A DNA stretch of 40,995 bases from Erysipelotrichaceae bacterium (GCA_017442805.1 JAFRZA010000026.1:1-40995), one strand, 5' to 3'; positions 15,388 to 24,325 are shown, counted from the first letter of the stretch. The notes: generated from the sequence alone by a model not told the origin. Made by a program: numbers and translations.

Positions 15388-16652
15388 TGGATTTACGGAT
15401 AAATGTGTGGGCCTTACAGCTCCTTAAATACTTTGTCTTTACGAAGGGTTATCTGAGAGTGACCGTGGCTTTCCAGCGCAGCGGCAAGTCCGAAGAGTAC
15501 TGGCTGGTGAACCCGAATCAGCAGTATCAGGTGATCCACATTTCCAATGAACCTGACAGCCTGCGCGCTCTGGCTCAGAAGCGCACCCTGCAGGCCTTTG
15601 AACGGATCATGGAACTGATCAACGCCGGTAAAGGCAGCCGGCTGCTTGACATATCCCTGAATGAAGAAGCGAGTAGTTACCGCAGTGAGGGGATTGAATA
15701 CATCCGCCTCTATCCCGGAGCGCCGATCGATGAAAAGCTGGCGGAACTCTTTCCGGAAATGTCCTCGGTCATCTATGATGTCGAGGACCCGAAGAGTGAA
15801 CTGGTGAATCTGGAAAAGGAAATCGTTCTGCAGTCCATGCAGGCGCGCCGTTCAGCCAGAAAGGCGATGTCGCCGCTGCGCTTTCTGCTTTGTAGGAGCT
15901 TCATCATTCCGGCAGCACTCTGCTTCATCGTCTGGGGTGCCGTCAATATTACTTCGTTAACCCTTAATACTTCAACCACCAATACGGCCATCGCCTTCGG
16001 CGCTTACTACAAGGCCTTTCTTACCATCCTCAGTCAGTACTGGCGGCTTCTGACCAGCGGATTTGTCCACGTGTCGCTGCTGCATCTGCTCTGTAACATG
16101 ACCTCGCTGTTTTCGCTGGCCGGTCCCGTTGAGCAGCAGTACGGCTTCCGAAAATCGATGATGATCCTGCTTCTGTCCATCGTCATGGGCAATCTGCTGG
16201 AATTCGTGGCCGGACCCAACAAGGTCTGCGTGGGGCTTTCCGGAGGTCTCTACGGCTATCTGGGTGCCCTGACGGTGTACTACGTCCGTTCCGGGCAGTT
16301 CAGGAACGCCTCCTTCCGGCGCAGTTTCTTCAACACCCTGTACATCAACGTCCTGATATCATTCCTTCCCAACGTCAGCTACATCAGCCATCTGGCCGGA
16401 TTTGTGACCGGCGGCTTCGCCGCCGTGCTGTGCGACGGGCAGCTGGCCCGCAGTCTGAAGATCAACGTGGCTGTCTGCTGTCTGTTACTGGCCGGGGCAA
16501 TCGGCTATCTGGGCTATAACTACAGTTCGCTTGACGCCTTCTATTATCAGACCGACGTGGAAGTTGCCAAGGTTTATTCCGATCTCGGGTTTACAAAGAT
16601 GGCCCGCCGGATCGAGACGGAAACGATAAAGTATTATCGCGAAAGGAGTTAA
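15387..16652 (+). CDS. Rhomboid-family intramembrane serine protease
   Basis: A 421-residue protein with a ~165-residue cytoplasmic N-terminal domain followed by a rhomboid core of six or seven hydrophobic segments. The catalytic Ser is S285 in G-L-S-G and the His is H335 in S-H-L-A-G-F. The [11 protein letters not shown] segment is the usual rhomboid second transmembrane helix with its conserved His/Asn. The layout recalls YqgP/GluP of Bacillus, but the C-terminal TPR part of that protein is missing; only ~40 residues follow the core. The start overlaps the previous stop (TGATG). Confidence 0.88.
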   Translation: MDLRINVWALQLLKYFVFTKGYLRVTVAFQRSGKSEEYWLVNPNQQYQVIHISNEPDSLRALAQKRTLQAFERIMELINAGKGSRLLDISLNEEASSYRSEGIEYIRLYPGAPIDEKLAELFPEMSSVIYDVEDPKSELVNLEKEIVLQSMQARRSARKAMSPLRFLLCRSFIIPAALCFIVWGAVNITSLTLNTSTTNTAIAFGAYYKAFLTILSQYWRLLTSGFVHVSLLHLLCNMTSLFSLAGPVEQQYGFRKSMMILLLSIVMGNLLEFVAGPNKVCVGLSGGLYGYLGALTVYYVRSGQFRNASFRRSFFNTLYINVLISFLPNVSYISHLAGFVTGGFAAVLCDGQLARSLKINVAVCCLLLAGAIGYLGYNYSSLDAFYYQTDVEVAKVYSDLGFTKMARRIETETIKYYRERS

Positions 16653-16654
16653 CT

Positions 16655-17140
16655 ATGAGACAGGTTATTAACTGGGACACTTACTTCATGGCTCTGGCCC
16701 ATCTGAGCGCCATGCGCTCCAAGGACCCCAACACCAATGTCGGAGCCGTCATCGTCGATGAGATGCACCGCATCGTTTCCATCGGCTATAACGGCATGCC
16801 CAGAGGCTGCGACGACGAACTGCTGCCGTGGGAAAGAGAAGGCGATTTTCTTAACACCAAGTACGCCTACGTGGTCCATGCCGAACTCAACGCCATCCTG
16901 AATTCACCCCGCGCGGTTTCCGGATGCACCATATACGTATCGCTTTTCCCCTGCAATGAATGCGCCAAGGCGATCATTCAGTCAGGCATAAAAAAGGTGA
17001 TCTACGAATCGGACAAGTACGCCGATACCGATGCCATCCGGGCTTCCAAGAGAATGCTGCTGGATGCCGGAGTTGAACTGTATCAGACCGATTTCCATGT
17101 TGACGTCGACCTTAAGGTAATTGACGGAAAAAGAGACTGA
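16655..17140 (+). CDS. dCMP deaminase (ComEB-like)
   Basis: A 161-residue zinc deaminase that turns dCMP into dUMP for thymidylate synthesis. The zinc and catalytic motifs are H75-A-E77 and P-C100-N-E-C103. The N-terminal [20 protein letters not shown] block is typical of dCMP deaminases rather than cytidine or tRNA-adenosine deaminases. AAAGGAG sits 8 bases before ATG 16655. It is the last gene of the lspA operon and ends at a strong terminator. ComEB is the same family, but nothing here ties this copy to competence. Confidence 0.92.
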   Translation: MRQVINWDTYFMALAHLSAMRSKDPNTNVGAVIVDEMHRIVSIGYNGMPRGCDDELLPWEREGDFLNTKYAYVVHAELNAILNSPRAVSGCTIYVSLFPCNECAKAIIQSGIKKVIYESDKYADTDAIRASKRMLLDAGVELYQTDFHVDVDLKVIDGKRD

Positions 17141-17147
17141 CCGAAAG

Positions 17148-17172
17148 AAAAAGGAGATGACTCTCCTTTTTT
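17148..17172. terminator. Bidirectional terminator between dCMP deaminase and gene 17183
   Basis: AAAAAGGAGA-TGAC-TCTCCTTTTT, a 10-bp stem with A and T runs on either side, between convergent genes. Confidence 0.85.
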
Positions 17173-17182
17173 GGTGTGATTT

Positions 17183-17671
17183 CTACTTTCCTTCCAGCAC
17201 GATGTCGTGAATCGTCTTGGCGATCTTGAAGGCCGTCATCTGCGTGGTGTCGAGCTGCGAGCAGCGCAGCAGGCGGTTATCGCTCATCGGCTCATAGTGA
17301 ACTTCGTACTCGGACTTCAGCAGTTCAAACTGCTCAATGCCTTCCAGGGCGCTGGTGTTGTTCAGTTTAAAGAACAGGACACTGTAGTCAGTGGAATGCA
17401 GATGGCTGTTGAGCTGGTGAATGAGCTTGGAGTTGTTGAAGGGGAAGTTGACGATGATGTACTCGTAGTTTCTGGCCAGCAGGAAGTTGTTGACCGCGTT
17501 GGTCATGTTATCCATGATGATGTTGACCGTCGTATCGGAATACCTCATCGGTTCGGTATAGCACAGCCAGTTGGCATCCATGTAGACGCTGTTGGGCAGC
17601 AGCCGGTAAAGTTGATTGGCGGCCAGCTGTTCATTGTAATCGTGATAGTTTATGAATATGATTGTCTGCAT
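17183..17671 (-). CDS. P-loop-kinase-like protein lacking the Walker A motif
   Basis: A 162-residue protein that resembles small nucleotide-kinase-like P-loop proteins: an N-terminal strand (T-I-I-F-I-N), then R-L-L-P-N-S-V-Y-M-D-A-N-W, a helix ending V-N-N-F-L and Y-E-Y-I-I-V-N-F for the next strand. Where G-x-x-x-x-G-K-S/T should follow the first strand it reads N-Y-H-D-Y-N-E-Q-L-A, so ATP binding looks lost. I recall this similarity from family knowledge and cannot test it here. AGGAGGTG before ATG 17671 is one of the strongest ribosome sites in the window, and the gene follows ispH with only 2 bases between them. Confidence 0.7.
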   Translation of the reverse strand: MQTIIFINYHDYNEQLAANQLYRLLPNSVYMDANWLCYTEPMRYSDTTVNIIMDNMTNAVNNFLLARNYEYIIVNFPFNNSKLIHQLNSHLHSTDYSVLFFKLNNTSALEGIEQFELLKSEYEVHYEPMSDNRLLRCSQLDTTQMTAFKIAKTIHDIVLEGK

Positions 17672-17673
17672 GC

Positions 17674-18585
17674 TTACACCTCCTGTAGCTGTATGACTTT
17701 ATTCAGATCGATTTCCAAATATTTCTTCTCACCGGTCCGCAGATAGCTGATCAGCTGATCGGTCAGATATGAGGGAGTGGATGCTCCGGCGGTTACCGCC
17801 GCCTTATGACTGTCGGAGAGGTCATACTGCAGCAGGTCGCTGGCCTTTTCCACTTTATAGATGTGCTTTATCCGCCCTCTGGCAATGGATGCCAGCTGGG
17901 CGGTGTTGTTGCTTTTGGGATCGCCGACAACGATCAGGGTGTCGTAGCCTTTCAGATCCAGAATGGCCTGCTGGCGGCGCCTGGTGGCGCTGCAGATCTC
18001 CTCAACGACGACGCTTTTGGGATAGCGCTGCCTGATCCTTTCAATCAGATGAGCGGTATCGAGGATCGACATCGTGGTCTGGTTGGTAACCAGTATTTCA
18101 GCATTTCCCAACTGAAGATCGTCAATGTCTTTTTCACAGGTCACTAGACGGATCCTGTCGCTTAAGGCCAGGACAGCCTCGGATTCGGGGTGACGGGCCT
18201 TGCCTATGTATATTATATCATACCCGTCGGCGAGATATTTCTGACACAGTTCGGCATTTCTGGTCACATCGGAACAGGTGGCATCGACGACCTTCAGCCC
18301 CCTGTCCAGAGCGTGCTGGCGGATCCTGGGGTCAATGCCGTGAGCGGTAAAGATGACGACGCCTTCCGAAATCTCATCAAGCAGTTCGAGTTTGGTGCGG
18401 CTTTCGTCGTTGAGGGTGACGATGCCTAACTGCGAAAAGGCCTGAACCACATAATGATTGTGAACAAGCATGCCCATGATGTAGATTTTCTCATCAGGAT
18501 ACTGCGCTCTGGTCTTTCTGGCCAGGCTGATGGCGTTGATCACGCCCTTGCAGTAGCCGGAAGGAATGACTCTGTCTGCCTGCAT
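17674..18585 (-). CDS. ispH: 4-hydroxy-3-methylbut-2-enyl diphosphate reductase
   Basis: A 303-residue enzyme for the last MEP-pathway step, making IPP and DMAPP. The three iron-sulfur ligands are C12 (G-Y-C-K-G-V), C104 (D-A-T-C-S-D-V) and C198 (E-E-I-C-S-A-T). H42 (V-H-N), H82 (T-A-H-G) and E134 (H-P-E) fill the substrate site. The N-terminus matches the family, so ATG 18585 is the start even though no Shine-Dalgarno precedes it. It is divergent from the DEAD-box helicase and is followed by the P-loop-less kinase relative. ispG is also in the window (29283-30344). Confidence 0.93.
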   Translation of the reverse strand: MQADRVIPSGYCKGVINAISLARKTRAQYPDEKIYIMGMLVHNHYVVQAFSQLGIVTLNDESRTKLELLDEISEGVVIFTAHGIDPRIRQHALDRGLKVVDATCSDVTRNAELCQKYLADGYDIIYIGKARHPESEAVLALSDRIRLVTCEKDIDDLQLGNAEILVTNQTTMSILDTAHLIERIRQRYPKSVVVEEICSATRRRQQAILDLKGYDTLIVVGDPKSNNTAQLASIARGRIKHIYKVEKASDLLQYDLSDSHKAAVTAGASTPSYLTDQLISYLRTGEKKYLEIDLNKVIQLQEV

Positions 18586-18594
18586 ACTATTAGT

Positions 18595-18623
18595 TTAGCA
18601 TAATTTTCTTTTTATGATAGAAT
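18595..18623 (+). promoter_or_regulatory. Promoter of the DEAD-box helicase operon
   Basis: TTAGCA (18595-18600), a 17-bp spacer and TGATAGAAT with the -10 at 18618-18623. It shares the short divergent region with ispH. Confidence 0.6.
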
Positions 18624-18646
18624 AAGTAGGCAAGGAGGCCGGAAGT

Positions 18647-19990
18647 ATGAATATCGAGTTCAGAGAGGATGTCAGACAGCTGATCGAATACCGTCGCTTT
18701 GACAGTTTTACCCCCATTCAGGAGAAGGCGATTCCGCTGATTTTGAAGGGAAGAGATGTCGTGGGAATCAGTGCCACCGGCACCGGTAAGTCCCATGCTT
18801 TCATCCTGCCAATTCTGCAGATGGTCGATGTCTCATCCAATACCATCCAGTCTCTCATCATCGCCCCGACCCGGGAGCTGGCCATTCAGCTTTATAAGAT
18901 GACCTCGGAGATCAACATGTTCAACCCGGACATCCGCATCAAACTGATCGCCTCCGGCAAGGACAAGGAAAGAATGATCGATTCCCTTTCCGTCCAGCCC
19001 CACATCGTCATCGGTACCGTCGGCCGGCTGAAGGACCTCTTTGTCGAAGAGAGCGTGCTGCGTCTTGACGGCGTCAGGACAGTCATCATTGACGAAGCAG
19101 ACATGACTCTGGAAATGGGGTTCATCGATGATGTCGACATGATCCTGGGCAAGCTTAACCGCAAGCTGCAGATCTGCGTGTTCTCGGCAACCGTACCCGA
19201 CCAGCTGCAGTCTTTCCTGAAGAAATACATGTACCGTCCGGTCATTATCGAGGCAACGGAAGCTTCGCCGCTTAATCCCAAGATCGAGCACGTTCTGATA
19301 AACTGCCGTTACTCAACCTACCAGCAGAAACTGCTGAAGATCCTGCCGGGCATCAATCCCTTTGTCTGCATGATCTTTGCCCGGACCAAGAAGGAAGTCA
19401 TCGAGACCGCCCAGCTGCTGAAGGACAGCGGCTATGACGTCGTGGAGATCCATGGCGACCTGAGCAACCGCGAAAGAAAGCAGGCGCTGAAGACCATCGG
19501 CTCCGACGCGGCCAGCTACATCGTCTGTTCCGACATCATGGCCAGAGGACTGGACATCGAAAGCGTCAGCCACGTCATTTCCCTCGGTCTTCCTTCCAAC
19601 CTGGACTACTATACCCACCGCTGCGGCCGTACCGGCCGTTCGGGAAGAACGGGTACCAGCTACATTCTGTTCAACAGCAGCGACATACCGGCAATCCGCC
19701 AGCTGAAGGAGAAATTCAATTTCGTTAACCGCGACTACCGCCGCGGCGAATGGGTGGAAACCAGAGACTTTGACTTCCGGCCCAGACGCCACAGCAAGGA
19801 AGCCAGCAGCGAGATCATGAGCATCCGAAACCGTCCGGTCAAGAAGGTCAAGCCCGGCTACCGCAAGAAGCGCAAGCAGGCCATCGAAAACATTGAAAGA
19901 CGGGAAAGAAGACTGGCGATCAAGCAGAAGATCCGCGAAGAGCAGAAGGAAAGGGCAAAGAAAGCCCAGAGACAGAAGGGCGGCTACTAG
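18647..19990 (+). CDS. cshB: DEAD-box RNA helicase, CshB-like
   Basis: A 447-residue ATP-dependent RNA helicase. Motifs in order are the Q motif (F-T-P-I-Q), Walker A A-T-G-T-G-K-S (43-49), P-T-R-E-L, D149-E-A-D, S-A-T, and H-R-x-G-R-T-G-R-S-G-R in the second RecA domain. The C-terminal ~80 residues are strongly basic (K/R rich), an RNA-binding tail. Family and neighbourhood suit CshB (YqfR): in Bacillus yqfR lies beside nfo (yqfS) and near ispH (yqfP), as here. AAGGAGG precedes ATG 18647. It starts a five-gene plus-strand run. Confidence 0.9.
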   Translation: MNIEFREDVRQLIEYRRFDSFTPIQEKAIPLILKGRDVVGISATGTGKSHAFILPILQMVDVSSNTIQSLIIAPTRELAIQLYKMTSEINMFNPDIRIKLIASGKDKERMIDSLSVQPHIVIGTVGRLKDLFVEESVLRLDGVRTVIIDEADMTLEMGFIDDVDMILGKLNRKLQICVFSATVPDQLQSFLKKYMYRPVIIEATEASPLNPKIEHVLINCRYSTYQQKLLKILPGINPFVCMIFARTKKEVIETAQLLKDSGYDVVEIHGDLSNRERKQALKTIGSDAASYIVCSDIMARGLDIESVSHVISLGLPSNLDYYTHRCGRTGRSGRTGTSYILFNSSDIPAIRQLKEKFNFVNRDYRRGEWVETRDFDFRPRRHSKEASSEIMSIRNRPVKKVKPGYRKKRKQAIENIERRERRLAIKQKIREEQKERAKKAQRQKGGY

Positions 19991-19992
19991 AA

Positions 19993-20820
19993 GTGCTCAG
20001 AATCGGCTCTCACGTATCGATGAGCGCTCCCGACTACCTTTTGGGAAGCGTCAGGGAATCGCTGGAGAACAATGCCAGCGCCATGATGATCTATACCGGC
20101 GCGCCGCAGAACAGCGTCCGGATACCGATAGAAAAGCTCAAGGTTGAAGAAGCGAGGCAGTTATGGCTGTCCAGCGGCTTTGACATGGAAGCGGTGATCA
20201 TTCACGCGCCTTACATCGTCAATCTGGCCAACCTGGACAATCCGGATACCCGCAAGGGCTCCATGGAGATCCTGCAGCGCGAGATATCCCGCAGCGCGGC
20301 CATCGGCGCCCGCTATCTGGTGCTGCATCCCGGCGCCCGGCTGAAGGCTGATGAACAGCAGGCTCTGAAGGCGGTCGGACAGGCACTTGATGAACTGCTT
20401 GGCGCCGATCAGCTGACCGTCTGTCTGGAGACCATGGCCGGAAAGGGCAGCGAGATCGGCGTCAGTTTTGAACAGATCAGGGAGATCATGGATAACTGCC
20501 ATCATCCCCTGGAAGTCTGCCTGGACAGCTGCCACGTCAATGATGCCGGTTATGATCTGGGCGACATCGACGGAATGCTGAAACACTTTGATGAGATCAT
20601 CGGCCTGGACAAGCTGCATGTCATCCACGTCAATGACTCCAAGAACCCCATCGGCGCTCATAAGGACCGCCACGCCAACATTGGTCAGGGTACCATCGGT
20701 CTGGAAAAACTGCGCGCTTTGGTCCATCACCCCCTGCTTGAAGGCCGGATATTCATTCTGGAGACGCCGTACATCGACGGCAGATCGCCATATAAGCAGG
20801 AAATAGAAATGCTGAGGTGA
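19993..20820 (+). CDS. nfo: Endonuclease IV (AP endonuclease)
   Basis: A 275-residue zinc-dependent AP endonuclease that cuts 5' of abasic sites. Expected metal ligands are visible: I-H-A-P-Y, L-H-P-G, L-E-T-M-A-G, D-S-C-H-V-x-D-A-G-Y-D, H-V-N-D-S-K, R-H-x-N-I-G-x-G and a final L-E-T-P. The start is GTG 19993, two bases after the helicase stop, with only a distant AGAAGGG as ribosome site, so translation may be coupled. Length is normal. The helicase-nfo pair is conserved in Bacillota. Confidence 0.93.
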   Translation: MLRIGSHVSMSAPDYLLGSVRESLENNASAMMIYTGAPQNSVRIPIEKLKVEEARQLWLSSGFDMEAVIIHAPYIVNLANLDNPDTRKGSMEILQREISRSAAIGARYLVLHPGARLKADEQQALKAVGQALDELLGADQLTVCLETMAGKGSEIGVSFEQIREIMDNCHHPLEVCLDSCHVNDAGYDLGDIDGMLKHFDEIIGLDKLHVIHVNDSKNPIGAHKDRHANIGQGTIGLEKLRALVHHPLLEGRIFILETPYIDGRSPYKQEIEMLR

Positions 20821-20824
20821 AATC

Positions 20825-21310
20825 ATGGAATTATACATCAAGGGTAAGTTCTCCAATAAGGAGAGATTTGAAATATACGATGAGTTCAACAGCGTCAGAT
20901 ACATGGTCATGGCGGAATTCGCCATGAGCCACAAGATCCACATTTATGACGCTTACGATAAGGAAATCGGCTATCTGGAAAGCTTCACCAAGGGATTGGT
21001 AAACCAGTACCGTTTCTATGACGAGGACGGCTTCGTCGATACGCTGCTTCATAAGTTCTCGTTCAAAAAATCGGAATACCGGCTGGAGAAACTCAACTGG
21101 AAGATCAAGGCCTCCAATTTCTGGGAGACGCACTTTGACTTCACCTGTGACGGCGAGAAGATCGGTGAGATCAACTGCGACAAGCGGATCCTCAAGGAAG
21201 GATACTTCGTCAAGGTGGAATACGAGAACGATGAACTGCTGGCGCTGATGATCACCATGGCCATCGCCTGTGACAAGGCTGACGCCGCCGCGGCCGCGGC
21301 CGCTGCCTGA
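20825..21310 (+). CDS. LURP-one-related / YxjI-like protein with poly-Ala tail
   Basis: A 161-residue protein whose alternating beta-strand pattern (K-G-K-F-S..., I-Y-D-x-x-x-x-x-x-Y, K-I-x-I-Y-D-A-Y-D-K-E-I-G-Y) fits the LURP-one/tubby C-terminal-like barrel. That fold is known in plants and in uncharacterised bacterial proteins such as YxjI; no function is known to me. It ends in A-C-D-K-A-D followed by eight alanines from GCC/GCG/GCT codons. ATG 20825 follows the nfo stop by four bases. The assignment is from strand pattern and is moderate. Confidence 0.65.
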   Translation: MELYIKGKFSNKERFEIYDEFNSVRYMVMAEFAMSHKIHIYDAYDKEIGYLESFTKGLVNQYRFYDEDGFVDTLLHKFSFKKSEYRLEKLNWKIKASNFWETHFDFTCDGEKIGEINCDKRILKEGYFVKVEYENDELLALMITMAIACDKADAAAAAAAA

Positions 21311-21333
21311 GCAAAGGCGGAAAGAGCAGTTAC

Positions 21334-22200
21334 ATGTTTGCGGATTATCACCTGCATACGGAATTCTCGGACGACAGCCGGGAACCGATGGAGAATCAGA
21401 TTCAGAGAGCCATTGATCTCGGTGTGGAAGAGATCTGCTTTACCGACCATGTTGACTACGGCATCAAGAAGGACTGGAGCGAGGGAAACATCATCTGGCG
21501 CAGCGGCGACGGCATGAATTACGCCAGCAGTGACGCTGATGCCCTGGCCAACGTCAATTATCCCGAATACTTCGGCAAGCTGTTGCGCATGAAGGAGACC
21601 TATAAGGGCCGCCTGGTGATCAGGCAGGGACTGGAATTCGGCATTCAGAGCTGTACGCTGGACAGGTTTGAAGATCTCTGGCAGAGGTATGGCGATCAGC
21701 TGGACTTCACGCTGCTGAGCATGCATCAGGTAGACAATAAGGAACTCTGGAATCAGCAGTATCAGCAGGGAAAGAGCCAGCAGGAATACAACGAAGGCTA
21801 CTATAACGAGATCCTGAAGGTCATGAACAGTTTTGACCACTACAGCGTTCTGGCTCATCTTGATCTGATCAACCGCTATGACCGTCAGGGTGTCTATCCC
21901 TTTGAGGGGGTCGAAGACCTGATCGCCGAGATCCTCAAGAAGGCCATCGATGACGGCAAGGGCATTGAGCTCAACACGTCCTCATGGCACTATCAGCTGA
22001 ATGATACCCAGCCGGCCAGGAAGATCCTGAAACTGTACCGGGATCTGGGCGGACGGATCATCACCGTCGGCTCTGATGCGCACCGCACGGAGTTCGTGGC
22101 TGATCATATCAGGGACGCCTATGACATTCTGAAGAATGAGATCGGATTTGAACAGATCTGCACGTTCGAGCACATGGAACCACGGTTCCACGAACTCTGA
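21334..22200 (+). CDS. PHP-domain phosphatase, HisK/HisJ-like
   Basis: A 288-residue PHP protein. Metal-site motifs in order are D-Y-H-L-H-T (4-9), F-T-D-H-V-D-Y, G-L-E-F-G, L-L-S-M-H-Q, L-A-H-L-D-L and a closing G-S-D-A-H-R. This matches histidinol-phosphatase HisJ/HisK more fully than the copy at 4434. Without other his genes the substrate is open. It lies 23 bases after the LURP-one-like gene with only a weak ribosome site, and its stop overlaps a possible start of the next gene. Confidence 0.85.
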   Translation: MFADYHLHTEFSDDSREPMENQIQRAIDLGVEEICFTDHVDYGIKKDWSEGNIIWRSGDGMNYASSDADALANVNYPEYFGKLLRMKETYKGRLVIRQGLEFGIQSCTLDRFEDLWQRYGDQLDFTLLSMHQVDNKELWNQQYQQGKSQQEYNEGYYNEILKVMNSFDHYSVLAHLDLINRYDRQGVYPFEGVEDLIAEILKKAIDDGKGIELNTSSWHYQLNDTQPARKILKLYRDLGGRIITVGSDAHRTEFVADHIRDAYDILKNEIGFEQICTFEHMEPRFHEL

Positions 22201-22226
22201 TGACTGAGTGGAAGGGAAGAACGGAA

Positions 22227-23174
22227 ATGACCTTTATACAGTTTAACAATACGATCTGTGAGAGAGACATGGATTTGTTATTCGCGGAAGCCGCCTTGAC
22301 CGATCCGGGATTCGGCCGATTACTGATTGACAAGACCGATCTGGCCGGGAAGCCCTTTACGGTTACCGCAGCCGAACTGTCGAAATCCGACAGCAAACTC
22401 GGTGAATCCGACATTACTCTCATCATGGATATTAACGGCGTCAGACACGGCTTTCTCATTGAAGACAAGATTGATGCGATTGCCATGCCCAGCCAACACG
22501 ATCGTTATGTCAGCAGAGGAAAAAAAGGCATACGCTCAGGTGATTACGAAAGTTTCAGAATCTTCATCATTTGCCCGCGGAAATATGCGGAAAGCGATGA
22601 AGAAGCTAACCTGTATGAGCATATTCTGACCTATGAAGAATGCCGTGATTACTTTGCCGGCAATTCGGATCCGCTTAGCTGTTTACGCAGCCGCCAGCTC
22701 GATCAGGCCATCAGCAAGGCAAAGAAGCCACCAACCGGACAGATCGACGAGAAGGCCAATGAGTTTCTGAGGCAGTACATCAGCTATCAGAAAGAGCATT
22801 ATCCGTTTCTGGATCTCAGTACCGGAGAAGACAGGAACGGATGGTGGACTCAGTATCGCACCGAACTGGGCAGTGTCTATATCAACCACAAGATGCGGGA
22901 AGGACACGTCGATCTGACATTCCCGAAAGCGGCAGATAAATCAAATCAGGCAAGGATCATCGCAGACTGGATACGGGATCATGGAGTTGCTGAAACATCA
23001 GTCGTAAAGACGAAGAAATCAGTAATGATCCGAGTAAACGTTCCCAGACTGGATATCCAAAAGGGGCTTGAGGCGGTAAACAGAGATGAACTCGATCAGT
23101 GCTTTCAGATCATCAGCAGACTTGCGGATTTCGCAAATATGATCGCGATGACGGCATCGATCGTTTCAAGGTAG
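22227..23174 (+). CDS. PD-(D/E)XK nuclease superfamily protein
   Basis: A 315-residue protein with a PD-(D/E)XK-type core: G-E-S-D (D62), a strand, then L-I-E79-D-K81-I and Q-x-D-R-Y (90-94), the usual Asp...Glu-x-Lys plus Gln/Tyr arrangement. Such proteins cut DNA or are defence components; no partner is visible. ATG 22227 has AAGGGAAG upstream; an alternative ATG at 22200 overlaps the PHP stop and adds nine residues. Codons and base composition are less GC-rich than the genes before it, which hints at separate acquisition. It ends at a strong terminator. Confidence 0.75.
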   Translation: MTFIQFNNTICERDMDLLFAEAALTDPGFGRLLIDKTDLAGKPFTVTAAELSKSDSKLGESDITLIMDINGVRHGFLIEDKIDAIAMPSQHDRYVSRGKKGIRSGDYESFRIFIICPRKYAESDEEANLYEHILTYEECRDYFAGNSDPLSCLRSRQLDQAISKAKKPPTGQIDEKANEFLRQYISYQKEHYPFLDLSTGEDRNGWWTQYRTELGSVYINHKMREGHVDLTFPKAADKSNQARIIADWIRDHGVAETSVVKTKKSVMIRVNVPRLDIQKGLEAVNRDELDQCFQIISRLADFANMIAMTASIVSR

Positions 23175-23184
23175 AAAAGAATGA

Positions 23185-23214
23185 AAAGGGGACAGCACGG
23201 CGGCTGTCCCTTTA
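23185..23214 (+). terminator. Terminator of the helicase-to-nuclease run
   Basis: AAAGGGGACAGC-ACGGCG-GCTGTCCCTTT, an 11-bp stem with one G-T pair, between convergent genes. The T run is short. Confidence 0.75.
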
Positions 23215-23239
23215 ATCTGAATTTTCCGTTTTTCTGTTT

Positions 23240-24184
23240 TCAGTCTTCCGGTTCATCAACCCCGCAGGTATCGAAGAACAGCAGGATTCCCTGTTCCACG
23301 GTTTCCCGCAGTTCCGCGTAATTGTGGATCTCATGACGGTAACCGCTGTAGAGCTTGGTGTAGACGTCGTTGCCGTTGTCAATGAGCCAGTTGGCGCACT
23401 GATAGACGCCGGTGCCGTACTGGCCGACCGGGTCCTGATCGCCGGCAATGTTGTAGATCGGCAGTTCCTTGGGAACTTTTTCAGCCCACTGCGGTCCGGT
23501 GATGTCCTTCATCATCTGCAGGAAATACAGCCAGGCGCGGTTGCTGGTGGGCTTGGTAAAGGCATCGAAGGGGTCCTCGGCATGGTCATGCTGGACGTAG
23601 GGGTCATCGCAGATCCATTCATTGCCCAGGGTGACGCCCTCGTCGCATCTGGCGAACATCCAGCCCATGAAGGTGGCGCCTAAGGTCGGATCAGACTCTT
23701 CGCCCTTGCCTTCGTCGACCAGTTTCTGAACCAGAGCGATGTTTTCATCGAGGTTGGGCCATACGCCGGTCGTTCCGCAGATCGTGGCGCCGGCAAGGTC
23801 TTCGCCGTATCTGGCCATGTACTGTCTGGTAATGAAGGATCCCATGCTGTGGCCGAACATGAAATAGGGGATGCCGGGATACATGCTGACGACCAGATCA
23901 TGCAGTTTCTTTTCGTCTTCCACCATGGTGGTAAAGCCCTTGTCGCCCCAGTCACCCCAGCTGTCGTTTTCCAGGGCAGTCTTGCCGTGACCGACATGGT
24001 CATCGGCGGCAACGATGTAGCCGTCTTCCATGAATGAGGTGATCATGTGCAGGTAGCGGCGGGAGTGTTCGCCGAAGCCGTGGATCAGCTGAATGATTCC
24101 TACCGGTTCGCAGGCCGGAACGTAAACCCAGCCGAAAACCTGATCACGCCCGTTAAAAGAGGTAAACTTCACTTCATGTAACAT
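23240..24184 (-). CDS. Alpha/beta hydrolase, lysophospholipase/monoacylglycerol-lipase type
   Basis: A 314-residue serine hydrolase. The oxyanion region is I-H-G-F-G-E-H-S-R-R-Y, the nucleophile elbow G-H-S-M-G, the acid G-D-Q-D-P-V-G and the His in Y-R-H-E-I-H-N. H-G-x-x-E-H-x-x-R-Y is typical of the lysophospholipase/monoglyceride-lipase group (Hydrolase_4), so the likely substrate is a lipid ester. There is no signal peptide, so it is intracellular. ATG 24184 is chosen because the fold starts there; the ribosome site is poor. Its leader can fold (GGGAG/CTCCC around 24197-24227). Confidence 0.85.
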   Translation of the reverse strand: MLHEVKFTSFNGRDQVFGWVYVPACEPVGIIQLIHGFGEHSRRYLHMITSFMEDGYIVAADDHVGHGKTALENDSWGDWGDKGFTTMVEDEKKLHDLVVSMYPGIPYFMFGHSMGSFITRQYMARYGEDLAGATICGTTGVWPNLDENIALVQKLVDEGKGEESDPTLGATFMGWMFARCDEGVTLGNEWICDDPYVQHDHAEDPFDAFTKPTSNRAWLYFLQMMKDITGPQWAEKVPKELPIYNIAGDQDPVGQYGTGVYQCANWLIDNGNDVYTKLYSGYRHEIHNYAELRETVEQGILLFFDTCGVDEPED

Positions 24185-24294
24185 TGGTATTATCCAAGGG
24201 GAGTCCCGCCCGCAGACGGCTCCCTTCCTTTCACCTATATAATAACATGGTGCAACCGCTTTCAGCCATAAATAAAGTGAACACACCGGCTTAT

Positions 24295-24305
24295 TGTTAT
24301 ATAAT
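24295..24305 (+). promoter_or_regulatory. Promoter of the PHP-serC-serA operon
   Basis: TGTTATATAAT contains a TATAAT (24300-24305) and, one register earlier, a TG-extended TATATA. AAAGGAG follows at 24311. No clear T-box or riboswitch is seen in the short leader. Confidence 0.5.
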
Positions 24306-24325
24306 TAGACAAAGGAGAACAGCTC

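Noticed and set aside
24185..24325. T-box or serine-related riboswitch before the PHP-serC-serA operon
   Set aside because: The leader after the likely -10 is about 20 bases, too short for either; no conserved T-box sequence was seen.
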